Assembly (NCBI GenBank): GCA_015680685.1
Contig: MNCI01003602.1
Span: 366,304-430,303 of the forward strand
Source of the DNA: Gnetum montanum
Lineage: Eukaryota > Streptophyta > Gnetopsida > Gnetales > Gnetaceae
Length of the DNA: 64,000 nt
Direction: 5' to 3'
Positions 33,930 to 45,432 of the stretch are shown one piece after another (position 1 is the first letter of the stretch; each line of letters begins with the position of its first letter). Under the pieces are notes generated by a model, which was not told the origin of the DNA, made no database searches, and worked only from the letters and a program-made list of their open reading frames with translations. Position numbers and translations under genes: made by a program.

Positions 33930-34219
33930 AAAAAACTTAAGAAGGAACTAAGGGCTGTGATTGATCAGCATAGGTGGCCATCTCCCCCATGACTGTATTC
34001 AAAGGGCGAGATTCGAAATAATGAGTGCTTGTTTGAATTTTTTAGAAGTGTCCAACTTCTTCCGATTGATGTTTTCAGGTTAAGGGTTGGAAGTTGGTAA
34101 CNGAACTTTCTTCCTCTTGATCTTCCCAAAAGTTTTTTCCTTAGATATTTCAAGGGAAAGATCATGGATTCCTAGGCATGCATTTATGGTACCTAGCCAT
34201 GCCCTTCCCATTATTATTG
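33930..34219 (-). pseudogene. ATH-C protease, distal half
   Basis: On the minus strand from 34219: PIIMGRAWLGTINACLGIHD then LSLEISKE and a basic stretch. PIIxGR is the conserved C-terminal motif of plant gypsy retropepsins. It continues the frame cut at 21447, in the same phase, across the CTTTC duplication. An ambiguous base (N at 34102) falls inside it. Confidence 0.85.
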
Positions 34220-34224
34220 GAAAG
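34220..34224. repeat. target-site duplication CTTTC, right copy of TAT-C (inverted)
   Basis: Plus strand GAAAG next to the TAT-C 3' LTR end. It pairs with CTTTC at 21443-21447. Confidence 0.85.
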
Positions 34225-35919
34225 TGTAGCAACTGAAAACGTCAGTGGCTGGAATAATGCCAAGGTTGGCAGACACAATAGTTCCAACCCCGTGCCCGTG
34301 GGAGGGCAGTGCTAGATGTATATGAACACGGGGTGCCTGAACGGTCTGGTTGATCAGAAAGGGACTTACATCGGCATCAATATAGCCTTTTGCACTATAA
34401 ACTGTACGAGTTGCAGGATGGTGCTTGCAGCAGGAAAGGAAAGGGACTAAAAATGCAATGACAATGCAAAATAGTAAATAAACATAAGTGCGACAATGAT
34501 ATGAGACAATGCTTGAAGGTAAACAAAATAGAAAATAACATAAGGAAGCTAGATAGTAAATAAGAAGTAATATAAGATATAGTTAGGAACATGCACCACT
34601 TTAGAGCTATAAATCCATGTGATCAGGTAGTGGCATAGTTAGTTACACGACGTGACAGAGTGCAGAAAGTCCCAAGAGTGACCGAAGCATGCTGGAAAAT
34701 AGAAAAAAAATAGTTATGCACTTGGGCACAGACATTGCATATATACAATGCGGGTGAGATCCTACCAAGGTGGTAGGATGAGACCTCGAGCTTTTCACCA
34801 GCTGAGAGAGGTTCCTTTTATAGATTGCTAGCCTCCCCCTTTCTTTCTTTTAGCCAAAACCATAGGTATCTATTTCTTCTTTTTCTTTTATCTCAGCTAA
34901 GAAGAAGATTTTTGGACCTTTGATACATTGTTTGCCAGGATATTTATAGGGTTGAAGGCAAGTAAAAGGGGCCGCTTGAGGGCTACGTGCTACAGACTTG
35001 TGTTACTTTTTTGGCCTTACTCGAGCCACCTGTGACCGTTGGGCTTATAGGACCGTTGCAATGTGAGTCTACCATGCAATAACTACGATCCTACTACATC
35101 GCAACTACACCGTCAGCTCCTAGAGATGTGTGCTAACGGTTCGATTACGTGGAATGCATTGATGTCGGACAACCACCTTCATGCCATGCTGTATTTTGTG
35201 ACATGACTTGCTTGGTGTGACGTAGCCTCTTGCCGCATGTCTCGCTATATGTCATGTACTTGTTACGTGATGCTACACTACGTAGTGTAGCGTAGCGTAG
35301 CGACTGGCATTGATCGTGGTAGCTTCGTTGATCTGCAACCTATTCCCCTAAGATGCAAGTTTTGCACACTTTGCTGATTTCGCCTTTCGAACTGCCTTAT
35401 GCCCCCTTTCCGTAGGATTGCTACGCCTTGCTGTCCCATGTAGCTTAGCGTAGCGTAGTAGCAGACATGGTCTACCACTTCCTTACGAAAAGAGAGGTGA
35501 TTGCAAAAATCGAAGTTGGGCGAGGGTAGCGGGCAATGAAGTTGTTGCTATGCTACGCCATGTGATAGTGCGTAGCGTAACATCCTATTTTGCCATTGTT
35601 TTTTGAGGCTTGGTACGCTACACATTGTAGCGTAGAATTCTTTGTGACTTAGAAAACTTATTGAACTACTTCTCCTGTGCACCTAGACTACTGTTGCTGA
35701 TTTTGGACACCGTTTCTAAGTAGGCTGCCGGCTATTCAGACTACTTTGGCGGGTGGGCGAGTTGGTACGAAACTTGCTCATGCCTAAAGTAGAAAATTTA
35801 ATAAAATGGCCATCTTGGACTCAGAACATTCTTTCCCGATGGACTACGTGATGCTTGTGCAGACTGCAAGGGGCCTGTTGAAGCGAGGATGACCTTGCAT
35901 TTTCTTTTAGGGTGTTTCA
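34225..35919 (-). repeat. 3' LTR of TAT-C (1695 bp), inverted relative to the 5' LTR
   Basis: On the minus strand TGAAACACCCTAAAAG (35919) to GCTACA (34225). It matches 21448-23138 throughout, with only 4 bp difference in length. The polypurine tract lies directly before it. TATA box on the minus strand (CTATAAATATCC) near 34940. Confidence 0.92.
35272..35291. repeat. perfect 20-bp palindrome in the TAT-C 3' LTR U3
   Basis: GCTACACTACGTAGTGTAGC is its own reverse complement and is followed by GTAGCGTAGCG. The matching site in the 5' LTR (22072-22095) has lost symmetry. It lies in the U3 upstream of the TATA box. Confidence 0.9.
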
Positions 35920-35933
35920 TTGGCCCCTCTTTG
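35920..35933 (-). promoter_or_regulatory. TAT-C polypurine tract
   Basis: CAAAGAGGGGCCAA on the minus strand directly precedes the LTR start TGAAACACC. The identical 14 bases precede the TAT-D 3' LTR at 46276-46263. It primes plus-strand DNA synthesis in LTR elements (established). Confidence 0.85.
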
Positions 35934-36829
35934 TCAACGTCTAGAGAATAAGCTCGATGGACGTCAGCAAAGAACTCGAAACACCGTAGCAAGCGCAATG
36001 CTGAGGCCATCGCTCAGTGAGTACTAGGGCATTGCTTGGCTATGCTCGAGGGTGCTGCATTGGTGCTGCGGAGGTTAAGGTAGAGAGCAGAGATGATGTT
36101 TAGCCGAGTCCCTCGTCGGAGTGCTTTGAGGGGCTCGTTTACATTTTCATCTCTAACTGGTGCTATCCTTCAACCTCTTGTAGGTAGGTGTCCCCTCCGT
36201 AGGATGAGCTATATTGCAACCACGGAAGGTCTAGACCTACCTATCGGAGCATTCCACACAGCGAGATGTGTTACGGGTGTGCCGAAATTTGCACTCTCAA
36301 ATAGCCATGCTAGTCAAGGTACTCACTTTTCGATTCTGTATCCTTTGATGCTATAGGGGGATGTTACTGCGAGGATGATGTTTGATGGGCTGTTGGCATT
36401 GTTGTTACCCTTGGACACCATTGCTGGTGTGAGACGCCCAAAGCAGGGAGGCCAGCAGCGGTCTTGGTAGCACTGCCTGCAGAGGGAGCTATTCCCCAGG
36501 GCACTGGGGACGCGGATGCACTAGGGTCCCCATCAAAGACATGCACGCTGAGTTCAGCTATGGGATCAGCTACCACATAGTTGAACATTGCATGATCCAC
36601 AGCCTTGGTAGGGAATGAAAGCACAACAATATTGTGCCTAGGCCACAATACTGTCAGCACCTCCGAAGCGAGAACGGGCCTGAGAGCTATCATCAGGGTG
36701 GTGGACCATAGTGACGGTAGGTTTGAAGGGCCCGTGTGACATTGTACGATGTCTTCATAGGGTCAAGATGACACTAGAGATGGTGACGCATATGCCCCAG
36801 ACTACGTCTTTCTCACGTTGGGGTCCCCA
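35934..36829 (-). other. TAT-C 3' region between minisatellite and polypurine tract
   Basis: GC-richer than its surroundings. A 109-residue minus-strand frame (36693-36364, Ala/Val/Pro-rich) and an 87-residue plus-strand frame overlap it, but neither resembles a known domain, and no such frame is seen in TAT-B or TAT-D. GGTGTTTC words recur near 35965, as in TAT-D near 46340. Function unknown. Confidence 0.45.
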
Positions 36830-37070
36830 GACTAGGTTTGAGGTCCCAGCAAATCGTACATGCTAGTTTTACGTTGTGGCGGATGCACGATGCCATTTTA
36901 TAGTCATAGTGGACTAATGGTGCCAGTTTTATGTCATGGCGGACTGTTGCTGTTATTTTATCATCATGGAAGATGCTGTTTGGTGCTACTAGTTTATCGT
37001 CATTGTGGACGGTGATCGATGCAATTACCAGTTTATCATCGTAGCAGATGGTGGAGTGTGTTGCCATTGC
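36830..37070. repeat. 30-36 bp minisatellite of TAT-C
   Basis: Six units of the form TGCCAGTTTTATGTCATGGC then GGA(C/T)...GG. It starts directly after the end of integrase, the same position as the minisatellites of TAT-B and TAT-D, whose units also begin with CTAGTTTTA. Units vary from 30 to 36 bp. Confidence 0.75.
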
Positions 37071-37079
37071 ACCCTAGAC

Positions 37080-40000
37080 GTAGTATGGCTTGAGGTACAT
37101 GTGGTTCACCAGGTTGGTGAATTCGTTGCCATCCATGTCTACCAGTTTGAAAGCTCCATTCCCGAAGGCTTTAGTGAGCACGTAAGGCCCTTCCCAGTTG
37201 GCTAAGAATTTACTCACGTGCTCACGGATGGCATTGAGGATGAGATCTCCCTTCTGTACTGGTCGTCGATGTTGGTCTGCATGGTGCTTTTGTCATTGTT
37301 TGTCTTTATAGCACTTGATCTGTCTTAGTGTCTACACGCGCTCCTCCTCCACTGAGTTGAGGTCGATGACTCTTGATTCATTGTTCTGGGCTTCGTTCAC
37401 GACGTTGGACAGGACCATTCAGAGTAAGGGTACCTATAACTCAAGAGGCAACACAGCTTCAGATCTATAAATGAGACTGTAATGGGTCTTACTTGTCATG
37501 GTTCTACAAGTTGTTCGATAGGCCTAGAGGACATAGAGTATTTGCTCGTGCCACTGCCTCTTTTTGTTGCTAAGCATCCACTTTAGGAACTTGATGATGG
37601 CCTTATTTGTAGCCTCTGCCTATTCGTTCACTTGCGGCTAGTAGGGGAAAGAAAATGATTGTTTAATGCCTAGGTTACTGCAGAAGGCCTGGGTTTCTTT
37701 ACTGCTAAACTGTGGTCCATTGTCAGTCACAATGGTCATTGGAAGCCCGAACCTAGTCACGATGTTATCAAGGATGAAGTGGTAGATTTGTTGGGATGTC
37801 ATCCTCCTCGGAGGAATAGCTTCCACCCATTTAGTAAAATACTCTGTGATGGTGATAATGAAGCTATGGCCCACAGAAGATTTAGGCATGATGGGCCCTA
37901 TGAGGTCTAGTCCCCATCATTGGAAAGGCCACGTAATTTGTGTAGGGTGTAGGTCTGTAGGTGCTATGTGTATAAGATTTGCATATCTCCTACATGTGTC
38001 ACATGTAATGACTTTAGGCAAGCAGTCGTGCTCCATGTAAGGCCAATAATATCCTAGGCATCTGATCTTCGCTGCCATAGCCCTAGGTGTGATGTGTCCA
38101 TTGCACAGCCCTTCATGAACCTCATTAACTGCCTTCTATGCCTGCTCACCACCCACGCATGCCAGTAATATCCCATCATAGGATCGTCGGCACAGGATGC
38201 CATTTCCCATGAGCACATATTGCCGAGTGCACTTGCGGGTCGCATTTCTCTGAGTCGATGTCAATCCACCTGGGGTTTCACCATGCTATAAGTATGCCTT
38301 AATATTATCATACCACTCCCGTGCATTTGCAGCATCAATAGACGCCACGTGTTCTGCTCGAGTGATAGGCTCTACACATTCTATGATTATAGTTGGCAGA
38401 TTTTCTAAGGAGTGCGATGGAACTTTTAACGCTAGAGTGGCCAGGACGTCTGCTACTATGTTCTCGTTACGTGACACGTATTGCACATTAGTGGTTATGA
38501 ATTATTTTAGTAAAATTTTTGCTAGATCGCAGTAGGGTTGTAGGTGCATAACCTTGCAGGCGTAGACTTCAGTGACTTGATTCATGATTAGTTGTGAATC
38601 CCCCCGGACTGCCAAGTGTTGGACATGCAGTGTGTGGGTAGTTAAGAGGCCTCTGAGTAGCCCTTCATATTTCGCCATGTTGTTGGTGCACAGGAATGCG
38701 AAGTGATAAGTGGATGGATGCATTTCTCTAGAAGGGAAGGTGATTATGGCAGTAGTGTTGCCTCATCGCATGGTTGAGGCACTGTTGAAGTGTAAGGTTA
38801 CCTTGAAATGCGGTGGAATGATAGCGACATTGCTGACATATTCATTTGGGAACTTGGGATCGATGATTGCCTAATCGTCGACTGGTAAGGCTACAAGTTG
38901 GTTCACTATGGCTTGGCCCTTTGTCGATGATTGGCTTACATAATGTAAGTCAAATTCTGCGGTTTTGGCTTTCCATCAAGCTATCCTGTTGTCTTCGTAT
39001 AGGTTGCTGGTGATAGCCTGGAGTACATTGCTTTTGCAAATGATGTTGGTTGTGCTGTGGAATAGGTAGTGCCACCACCTTTTTAGCATGAACACTAAGG
39101 CTAGGCAATTCCTTTCCACCTCATTGTATTTTTTCTCATATGATATTAATGTGTGGCTTAGGTAATACATTGGTATCTCAGAGCCATCGTCCTACTTCTG
39201 ACATAGCAGTGCTGTTATGGATGCGTCGGAGGTGGTGAGGTATATGAAGAAAGGCTTGTCCCTCTACGGCGGGTACACTGTTGGTAGGTGGGAGAGTTCC
39301 TTCTTCAGGTTGTCGAAGGCTTGTTGACATTGGACTATCCACTTGAGGTCAACCTCTTTTTTCATAAGATGTTACATGGGGTGTAACTTATCGGTCAATC
39401 TTGCTATGATCCTTCGAATGAATTGCACTCTACCTTGTAGACCGCGTAACTCTTTTAGGTTTGTGGGGGACGCTAGGTTGACGATAGCTTTGACTTTGTC
39501 TAGGTCCACTCGTATTCCAGCCTCCAATACTACAAACCCTAACATGCACCCAATTTTTACTCTAAAGACGCATTTCTTAGGATTGAGATGCAAATCGTGC
39601 CTTTGACAGCACTTGAGGACTAACTCTAGGTCGCGCGGGTGATGGGCTGCCCCTTTGGACTTAACCGCTATGTCATCTACATAATCATTTAATGTTTCTA
39701 GGATGTGATTACTAAAAATGTACGTCATGGCTCGTTGGTATGTTGCCCCAGCATTCTTGAGCTCGAAGGGCATCATGGTATAGCAAAAGGTCCCCCATGG
39801 AGTCATGAAGATGGTTGACAGCTGGTGTTTTAGGTTGATGTGGATTTGGTTATATCCGAAGAAACCATCCATGAAGGACAACAAAGCATGCCCAGCCATG
39901 GTGTTGATGAGTTGATCGATGTTCGGTAGTGGACAGTTATCTTTGATCATTGCCTTGTTCAAATCTTGGAAATCTATACACATTCATATCCCTCTTGTTT

Positions 40001-40647
40001 TCTTTGAAACCACAATGATGTTGGACACCCACTCTGAATAGTCGACCGTGCAGATGAAACCTGCTTGTTATAACTTAGTGACCTCATCCTTCACAGCTAG
40101 CGTGATTTCTGGCTTGATTTTACTCGCCTTTTGTTTGACTGCCTTCACATGGGGTTCTAGGACGATATTATGTTGAATCAACCATGGATCTAAACCTGGC
40201 ATATCTTCATATGACCATGTGAAGATGTCAACATGTTCTTGCAAGGTTTTAACTATGCCCTCATGTATTTGCGTGTCTAGTAAAGATCTGAGTCTTAATG
40301 TCTTTACCTCCCTTCTTGTAGAGGTTACGGGTATCTCAACGAGTGGATCCTTGGTTACATCTTTAGCCTCCAGATCTAGGACATGGACTAGGTGCTTAGG
40401 CAAATACGGGGGTGCTTCTAAGGTTGCTATAGTATTAATCGCAGCTGACTCCCAATTGATCGTGTCGGGGTTTAACTATCTTGCGAGCTTGCCTTGTGGT
40501 CCTGTTAATATTAGAGGCATGGATAGGGCATGGTGGGTTTCCATTTCTTGCTTAACCTGCCACCACAATATGCGAGCTTGGGTAAGGGTCACTAGAGATT
40601 GTGCGGAATGTAAATCTACAAAGCAACATCGAGATGCGACTTGCTAA
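37080..40647 (-). pseudogene. pol: TAT-C polymerase: RT, RNase H, second RNase H, integrase
   Basis: Minus strand, in order. Pre-RT segment with PKHLVHVLDLEA (40403-40060). RT with FQDLNKA, SFMDGFFGYNQI and an intact catalytic DYVDD (39983-39372). Gypsy RNase H with YYLSHTL and KKYNEVERNCLAL (39170-38976). Archaeal-type second RNase H: FNSAS where the active Asp of FDGAS is Asn (about 38790), TNNMAKYEGLL, GDSQLIMNQVTEVYACK (38723-38502). Integrase: VHEG..NGHI and CDTC zinc site (38150-37985), catalytic Asp in GLDLIGPI (37900), TDNGPQF and a Glu in NEQAEATNK, C-terminal NWEGPY and NHMYLKPYY (37080). The dual RNase H defines the Tat/Ogre lineage. About ten stops, so non-functional. Its gag is at 23989-27194 on the other strand. 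Confidence 0.93.
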
Positions 40648-41192
40648 ATAAGGCAATGTAAAGATCGGAGGTTTGCTTGCTTAGGGTCATGGCGTACCAC
40701 CCAGGCATAGGGATCTAGGATGGTTGAAGACACAATCATTGTTGATGTAAATTGCAAAGTTGTATATGGATGCCGAATCACTAGTTTAAATGTCATTTTG
40801 GATTATCATATTGTGACACGCAAGGTTTTAGTGCGCTAAATAATGATAAAAGAGATAGCGTTGCGAGCATGAGACATACCAGGTGGTTAATGGGGGCATG
40901 AAGGTGCGAAAATGTTAACAACTATGCTATTCTTATGTCGAGGCATGCCAGGTGAATGCTGACACAAGAAGCATCATTACTTTGTTTGACGTCATTGCAG
41001 ATTGCGGCCATTATTAGTTGAAATATTATCATATCATTCTTACTTTCGAGAAGGCAAGTAACTGACTTGGAGCGTGCAGATGTTTAAATGCCAATAGTGT
41101 CATGATGTCATGGCAAGCATGCTATGCCACCCATCATCCCCTACCTTAATTGAAGAGAGAGAAAAGAAGTTTCCCCACTTTGCTCTTACTGC
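40648..41192. other. spacer between TAT-C polymerase and a divergent promoter
   Basis: No coding sequence. On the plus strand it runs toward a TATA box at 41193. Read on the minus strand it is the region just upstream of the polymerase frame, where Ogre-type elements carry an intron or untranslated spacer (family knowledge). The distal inversion breakpoint lies somewhere between here and 46262. Confidence 0.4.
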
Positions 41193-41200
41193 TATAAATA
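41193..41200 (+). promoter_or_regulatory. TATA box of the plus-strand gene-like region
   Basis: TATAAATA in the context GCTATAAATAGGGG, about 150 bp upstream of the first good ATG (41349). A textbook plant core promoter by sequence. It points away from the TAT-C polymerase. Confidence 0.5.
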
Positions 41201-43106
41201 GGGGTCGAATCCTGGTAATTTTGCTATTTTTGCTTTAGAAGGGCATAATCCTTATCAGAGCACTTTGGCAATTTCAAAGCATGGAGTCACTGTGTGAATC
41301 CATATTGAGGTGAATTTCTACAAAGGTCGTAAATATGCTAGCAGGACTATGGCTCCCAAGACTCAGTTGGTGCTTGCAAAGGTTGGGGAGGTGAAGAAGG
41401 CTTTGAGACGTGGGCCGCAGGCGAGCGTTCTGGTGCAGGAGGACATGTTATTGACCCAGTGAGTTTTATATGTCTCTTCCATTTCCTTCTCTTTACACCT
41501 TCTACCCTCTTCCACCCTATTTTTATGTCTTATTTGCTTTACTACTGGTACTTTCTATGGTTGTGTTATTTTGGCTTTCGTGTTGTCGTGCTCTTACTTT
41601 CTTTCAGTCATCTCTATTATGCAAAGGTCTCATTGTGGTGATGTGCAAGGCCATTAATACCATGATGGTTGCCGCGGCTGCAGGGCCAAGGCCCTTTAAG
41701 CCGTTGGACCATGAAACCTTTGGGAGGGGATTTAGTTACGTGTGACGTAGGTGCGTGTTCTATTTGGGTCTGCTATCAGTTATCTTACAGCTACGCCCAA
41801 TTACTTGCATGTTCTTGCTACACTAGGCTTCTGCATCTTTGTTGTGCTATGATGAACAGGGGTCATGCTATGCTTCACTTATGGTCGGTTAGGCGCTGCT
41901 ACATCACGCACATATTATGTTCATGTTTGATGTCACTGTCTACTGTTTCAGTTATGCCGGGTAGGGCCAAGGTCTAGATTGGTCGTTTTGGATCTAGAAA
42001 GAGTCTTGTGTCATGTAGGCAGGCCTCTGGCCAATGTTCCCCCTCCTTCAGTATGTTTGGGAGGTCGAGTAGTTTGGTTTAGAGATGGGGGGTGAGACTT
42101 CTCACAATTCCTCCTCAGCCAATTTAGTCTCATGGTTTGGTCCTCTTTGGATGAGGCGAGGGCATCCGGCGTGATAGAGGCCTTACTTCCAAGGGAAAAT
42201 CAGGGCGTCTTGAGATATCTTTTCAACAACGTGACTCTAGGTAGGATAGGAGAAGGGTCTTCTCCACATTTGATAGGGTTGAGGCGCTTGGCTTGGATTT
42301 GGGACATGCTAGAATACTAGTGTTATCATCCCTTCAACACGTTATACCTCACACGTCACATGGCGACATATTTTTTGAACCCACAAGGGATCATTTACTG
42401 TGTTGGCAGGTGAGTTTTGCATCTCTATTCTATTGTGCGACATTGGCTATGTTCAGCCAAGGGTTGATGGCGTGCACATGTCATCAGGTTTCATCTTAAT
42501 GATGATGGGGTTCATGATGAACCCGATGAATTGGCCGCAACTCAACTAGCCCTGCAAGAATTTGCCTCTGCCAGGAGCTTGCGAGCGGGCATGATTGCTC
42601 TTTGCAGGGAAGGGTACCATCCCCTCTTATACACGCTCACCTCTTTCTATGCTAATTTTAGGACGAAAGGCTAGCTGGACAAGGAGTGAAGGGAACCTTT
42701 TAAGCAAGTTACGCTCAAAGAAATCTTAGCAGCTGAACTCCCACTATTACCCTCACCGTATAGGCTTGGTGGGTCAACAAGAAGGTGTCAGTTTTTTGAA
42801 AGTGTTTTGTGATCATTGCTGTAGGAGCGAAGAAGCCCTGCGAAGTGATAGTGGTGACCACCAGAGGACAAAGGAAAAATATCTACTTCAAATATGATGA
42901 GGTATCGATAAGTCAGAGCTGGTTGGAATGAGGGGCCCCAAGCCCCTTGCTCAAAAGAATTCGGATGGCCAGGCTTATGGATTTTTTTTATGGCACTGAA
43001 TCTAGGCATTCCTGTTATTGAGATTCTTTCCCTAGTCAACTCCTTTTCTAGGCGGGCGAGTCGCTTTTGCACATACGTGCAGGGTGTGCGGGTGGTCACT
43101 GACGTT

Positions 43107-43880
43107 AATGACTAGCTATTCGTAGATTTGTTTGACGTTCCTAATGACGGTGCTGATGTGATGTCGAAGGGTAAGCAGGAGTTCACCCTTCATAAGCAGC
43201 ATATTGAGGAATGGCTGAGGCTCACCAAGGAGTTGAAAGGGTTCCCTATGGAAAAGCTTAAGGATGGTCTTTCCATGGGGATATACCTGGTCTTTCGTTC
43301 TCATGCATTCCCTCAAATGCTTACCCAAGGGAAGGTCTTGGGGCTTGGGCAGGCTTGGATAATGCAGGAGGTCATGGAGGAAGGGGCTTGTTATAACTGG
43401 GCTGAATTCCTATGCAGTGGCTTATAGGGAGAAATTTTGGGGCTGTGTGAGCAAACAGAGTCCCGTTCTAACATACACTACGCCTTCTATATTGACTATT
43501 TAAAGTGCTTTGCAGAGTTCCTGGTATTCCAAGAGGATGGGGTCTAGTCCGAGGTGGATTGTGAACAGATCCCCATGCCATGGATTTGACAGGTCTTTCA
43601 GACCATGCAAGCCCAGGCTCCTTCAGAAGTGATCGGGGATTCGTTTTCCATAACGACTAAAGGTCTAACGGTTCATAGCGCTTGTGGCCAGGACAGCATA
43701 GGGGAGACCCCACTTACCATACTCAACAACGCAACCCAGGGTGATTGTCTTATGGCTAAGGCTATTCCTGGGGAGTTGCGGAGAAAGAGGCCTCCCCCTG
43801 CCAGAGAAAGTCCTCATGAAGAGGAGCGATGGCTGCAGTTCAAGTTACGAAGAACGCAACCCCCTATTGGTGAGTGTTTA
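43107..43880 (+). pseudogene. central exon block of the plus-strand gene
   Basis: Near-continuous frame of about 255 residues with only three TAG stops. WLRLTKELKGFPMEKLKDGL then GIYLVFRSHAFPQML and a Gly/Trp-containing helix (QAWIMQEVMEEGACYNWAEF). After one stop it continues CEQTESRS..YAFYIDYLKCFAEFLVF. The C-terminal part is basic (RRKRPPP). It looks like a folded helical domain with conserved aromatic residues. Resemblance to plant-mobile-domain-type proteins is only an impression. Confidence 0.5.
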
Positions 43881-44673
43881 GAATGCTAACTATTTCATGC
43901 TTAGCTAAGCGGTGCTTTGTGGCATGGTAGTAGTTTTGAGTTAATCATCTTCGATTTATTGTGTGTATACCCTTTGCGAATAGTAGAAGAAGAAGGTGAA
44001 GAGGAAGGTGATGAGGAAGTGTCAGCCCTAAGACCGGGGGTGACAAATAGAGACACGGGGGTCTCAGCTTTGGAAGAGAGGGCCCTGGCTAGGGGTACTA
44101 GGGCTCTTGTCTCCAAGGTAGGGGCTCTTGTCATTAGGGATCCTTTTCCTACTGACGAAGAGGTGTCCTCCCAAAATAAGAAAGACACTACCCTCCTGAA
44201 GGGGAAAGCACCAGTGCTCGACGTAGGAGTTCTTACGGACCTCGTTGGGCCTTCTACAGAACCTACCGCGATTGTGTTGGACTAGCATGATGCAAGACAA
44301 TAGCTGAATACTAGTGAGATTAGGTTTTGGATGTACCCTACTGTAGTCCACTTCGACTTTTGCTGTTATGCTTAATCATGGTTGCTGCTGCCATGCTCAA
44401 TTTTGCGGTAGGTGCTGTTGCTGATGTACCAGGACCTTCTTCACCTCGGACGGAGTCGTGGGCTGAAATTCCTGACAAGTTTACATTTTTCCAGTGGCTT
44501 GTTGATGACATGATCAAATTCTTTTAACAAGAAGATCCTCATGCAGGTGAGTAGGAGTGTTAATAGCCCCTATGCTGCTACGCTACAACTCTAAACGTAT
44601 TGATTTATGTTATGTTGACATGGTTGTTATATTTTCTACAACCTCTTGGCTCAAATGGGATCCAGCTTGACCT

Positions 44674-45432
44674 ATGGAAATTGGCACGGTATCTACACTT
44701 TCGTCTGATGTGACTGAAGTGCCTCGTTGTGTATTTGATGAGGCTTACAAATGTGTTTTGCATTCGGCTCGCTCCCTATGGGAATGTAGACATACCAACG
44801 AGGAATTGTGGAAACGGGCTCATAGGAACGACCAGAGAGAGATGGAACTGGTTGCCGAGGTGCAGAACCTCAAGTCAAGGATTGATTTCCTCATGAACTG
44901 TAGTCCTGACCCTATGGAGTTGCAAAGGGCTGTGGTCGATCATGCCAGATTTTAGACCGTCGTTCATCAAAACGTAGAATCCGCCCGCGAAATAGTCGAA
45001 CAGCAGATGCAGATGAATTTGCTGGCCCAGAAGTGCCAAGATATGATAGACATTAGTGCCAAGATCTTCGAATGGGGGAAGGCCTAGAGGGACCACAAGT
45101 ATACATCCAAGCAAGAAAACGAAACCCATCGAAGGCTGTATAAAGATGCTACTGTGGAGGCATTCTTGTACGAGACATTTGTGAAGGCCATCGGTGCTTC
45201 TGAGGCTTATGCAAAGTTTAAAGAGTAGGTGCAGGTCACGGAGTCCCCAGATTTAGGGGTGACCCTTCCTATAGGGGAGACCACCACCACCTCCCTTTCC
45301 CTAGGACCTCTCAGATGGAAAATTTTGGAAAAGGAGAAAGTTGCCGCTGCGAACGCTGAACCTAACGACACGTCTTGGGTGAATATCTCGATGGAGGAGA
45401 CTGAACATTGTCTTAGGCTTATTCTAGACTAG
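44674..45432 (+). pseudogene. coiled-coil exon of the plus-strand gene
   Basis: One frame of about 250 residues interrupted only by three TAG codons (44953, 45085, 45226). Residues such as ELWKRAHRNDQREMELVAEV and later QQMQMNLLAQKCQDMIDI show heptad-like spacing of hydrophobic residues with many charged residues, typical of a coiled coil. It ends with EETEHCLRLILD before a stop. No signal peptide or membrane segment is seen. Confidence 0.5.

Noticed and set aside
37838-37860. Integrase reads TEYFTKW where many relatives have VDYFTKW, suggesting a lost catalytic Asp
   Set aside because: The catalytic Asp of this family is in the preceding GLDLIGPI block, which is intact. Both TAT-C and TAT-D have Glu here, so it is ordinary variation.
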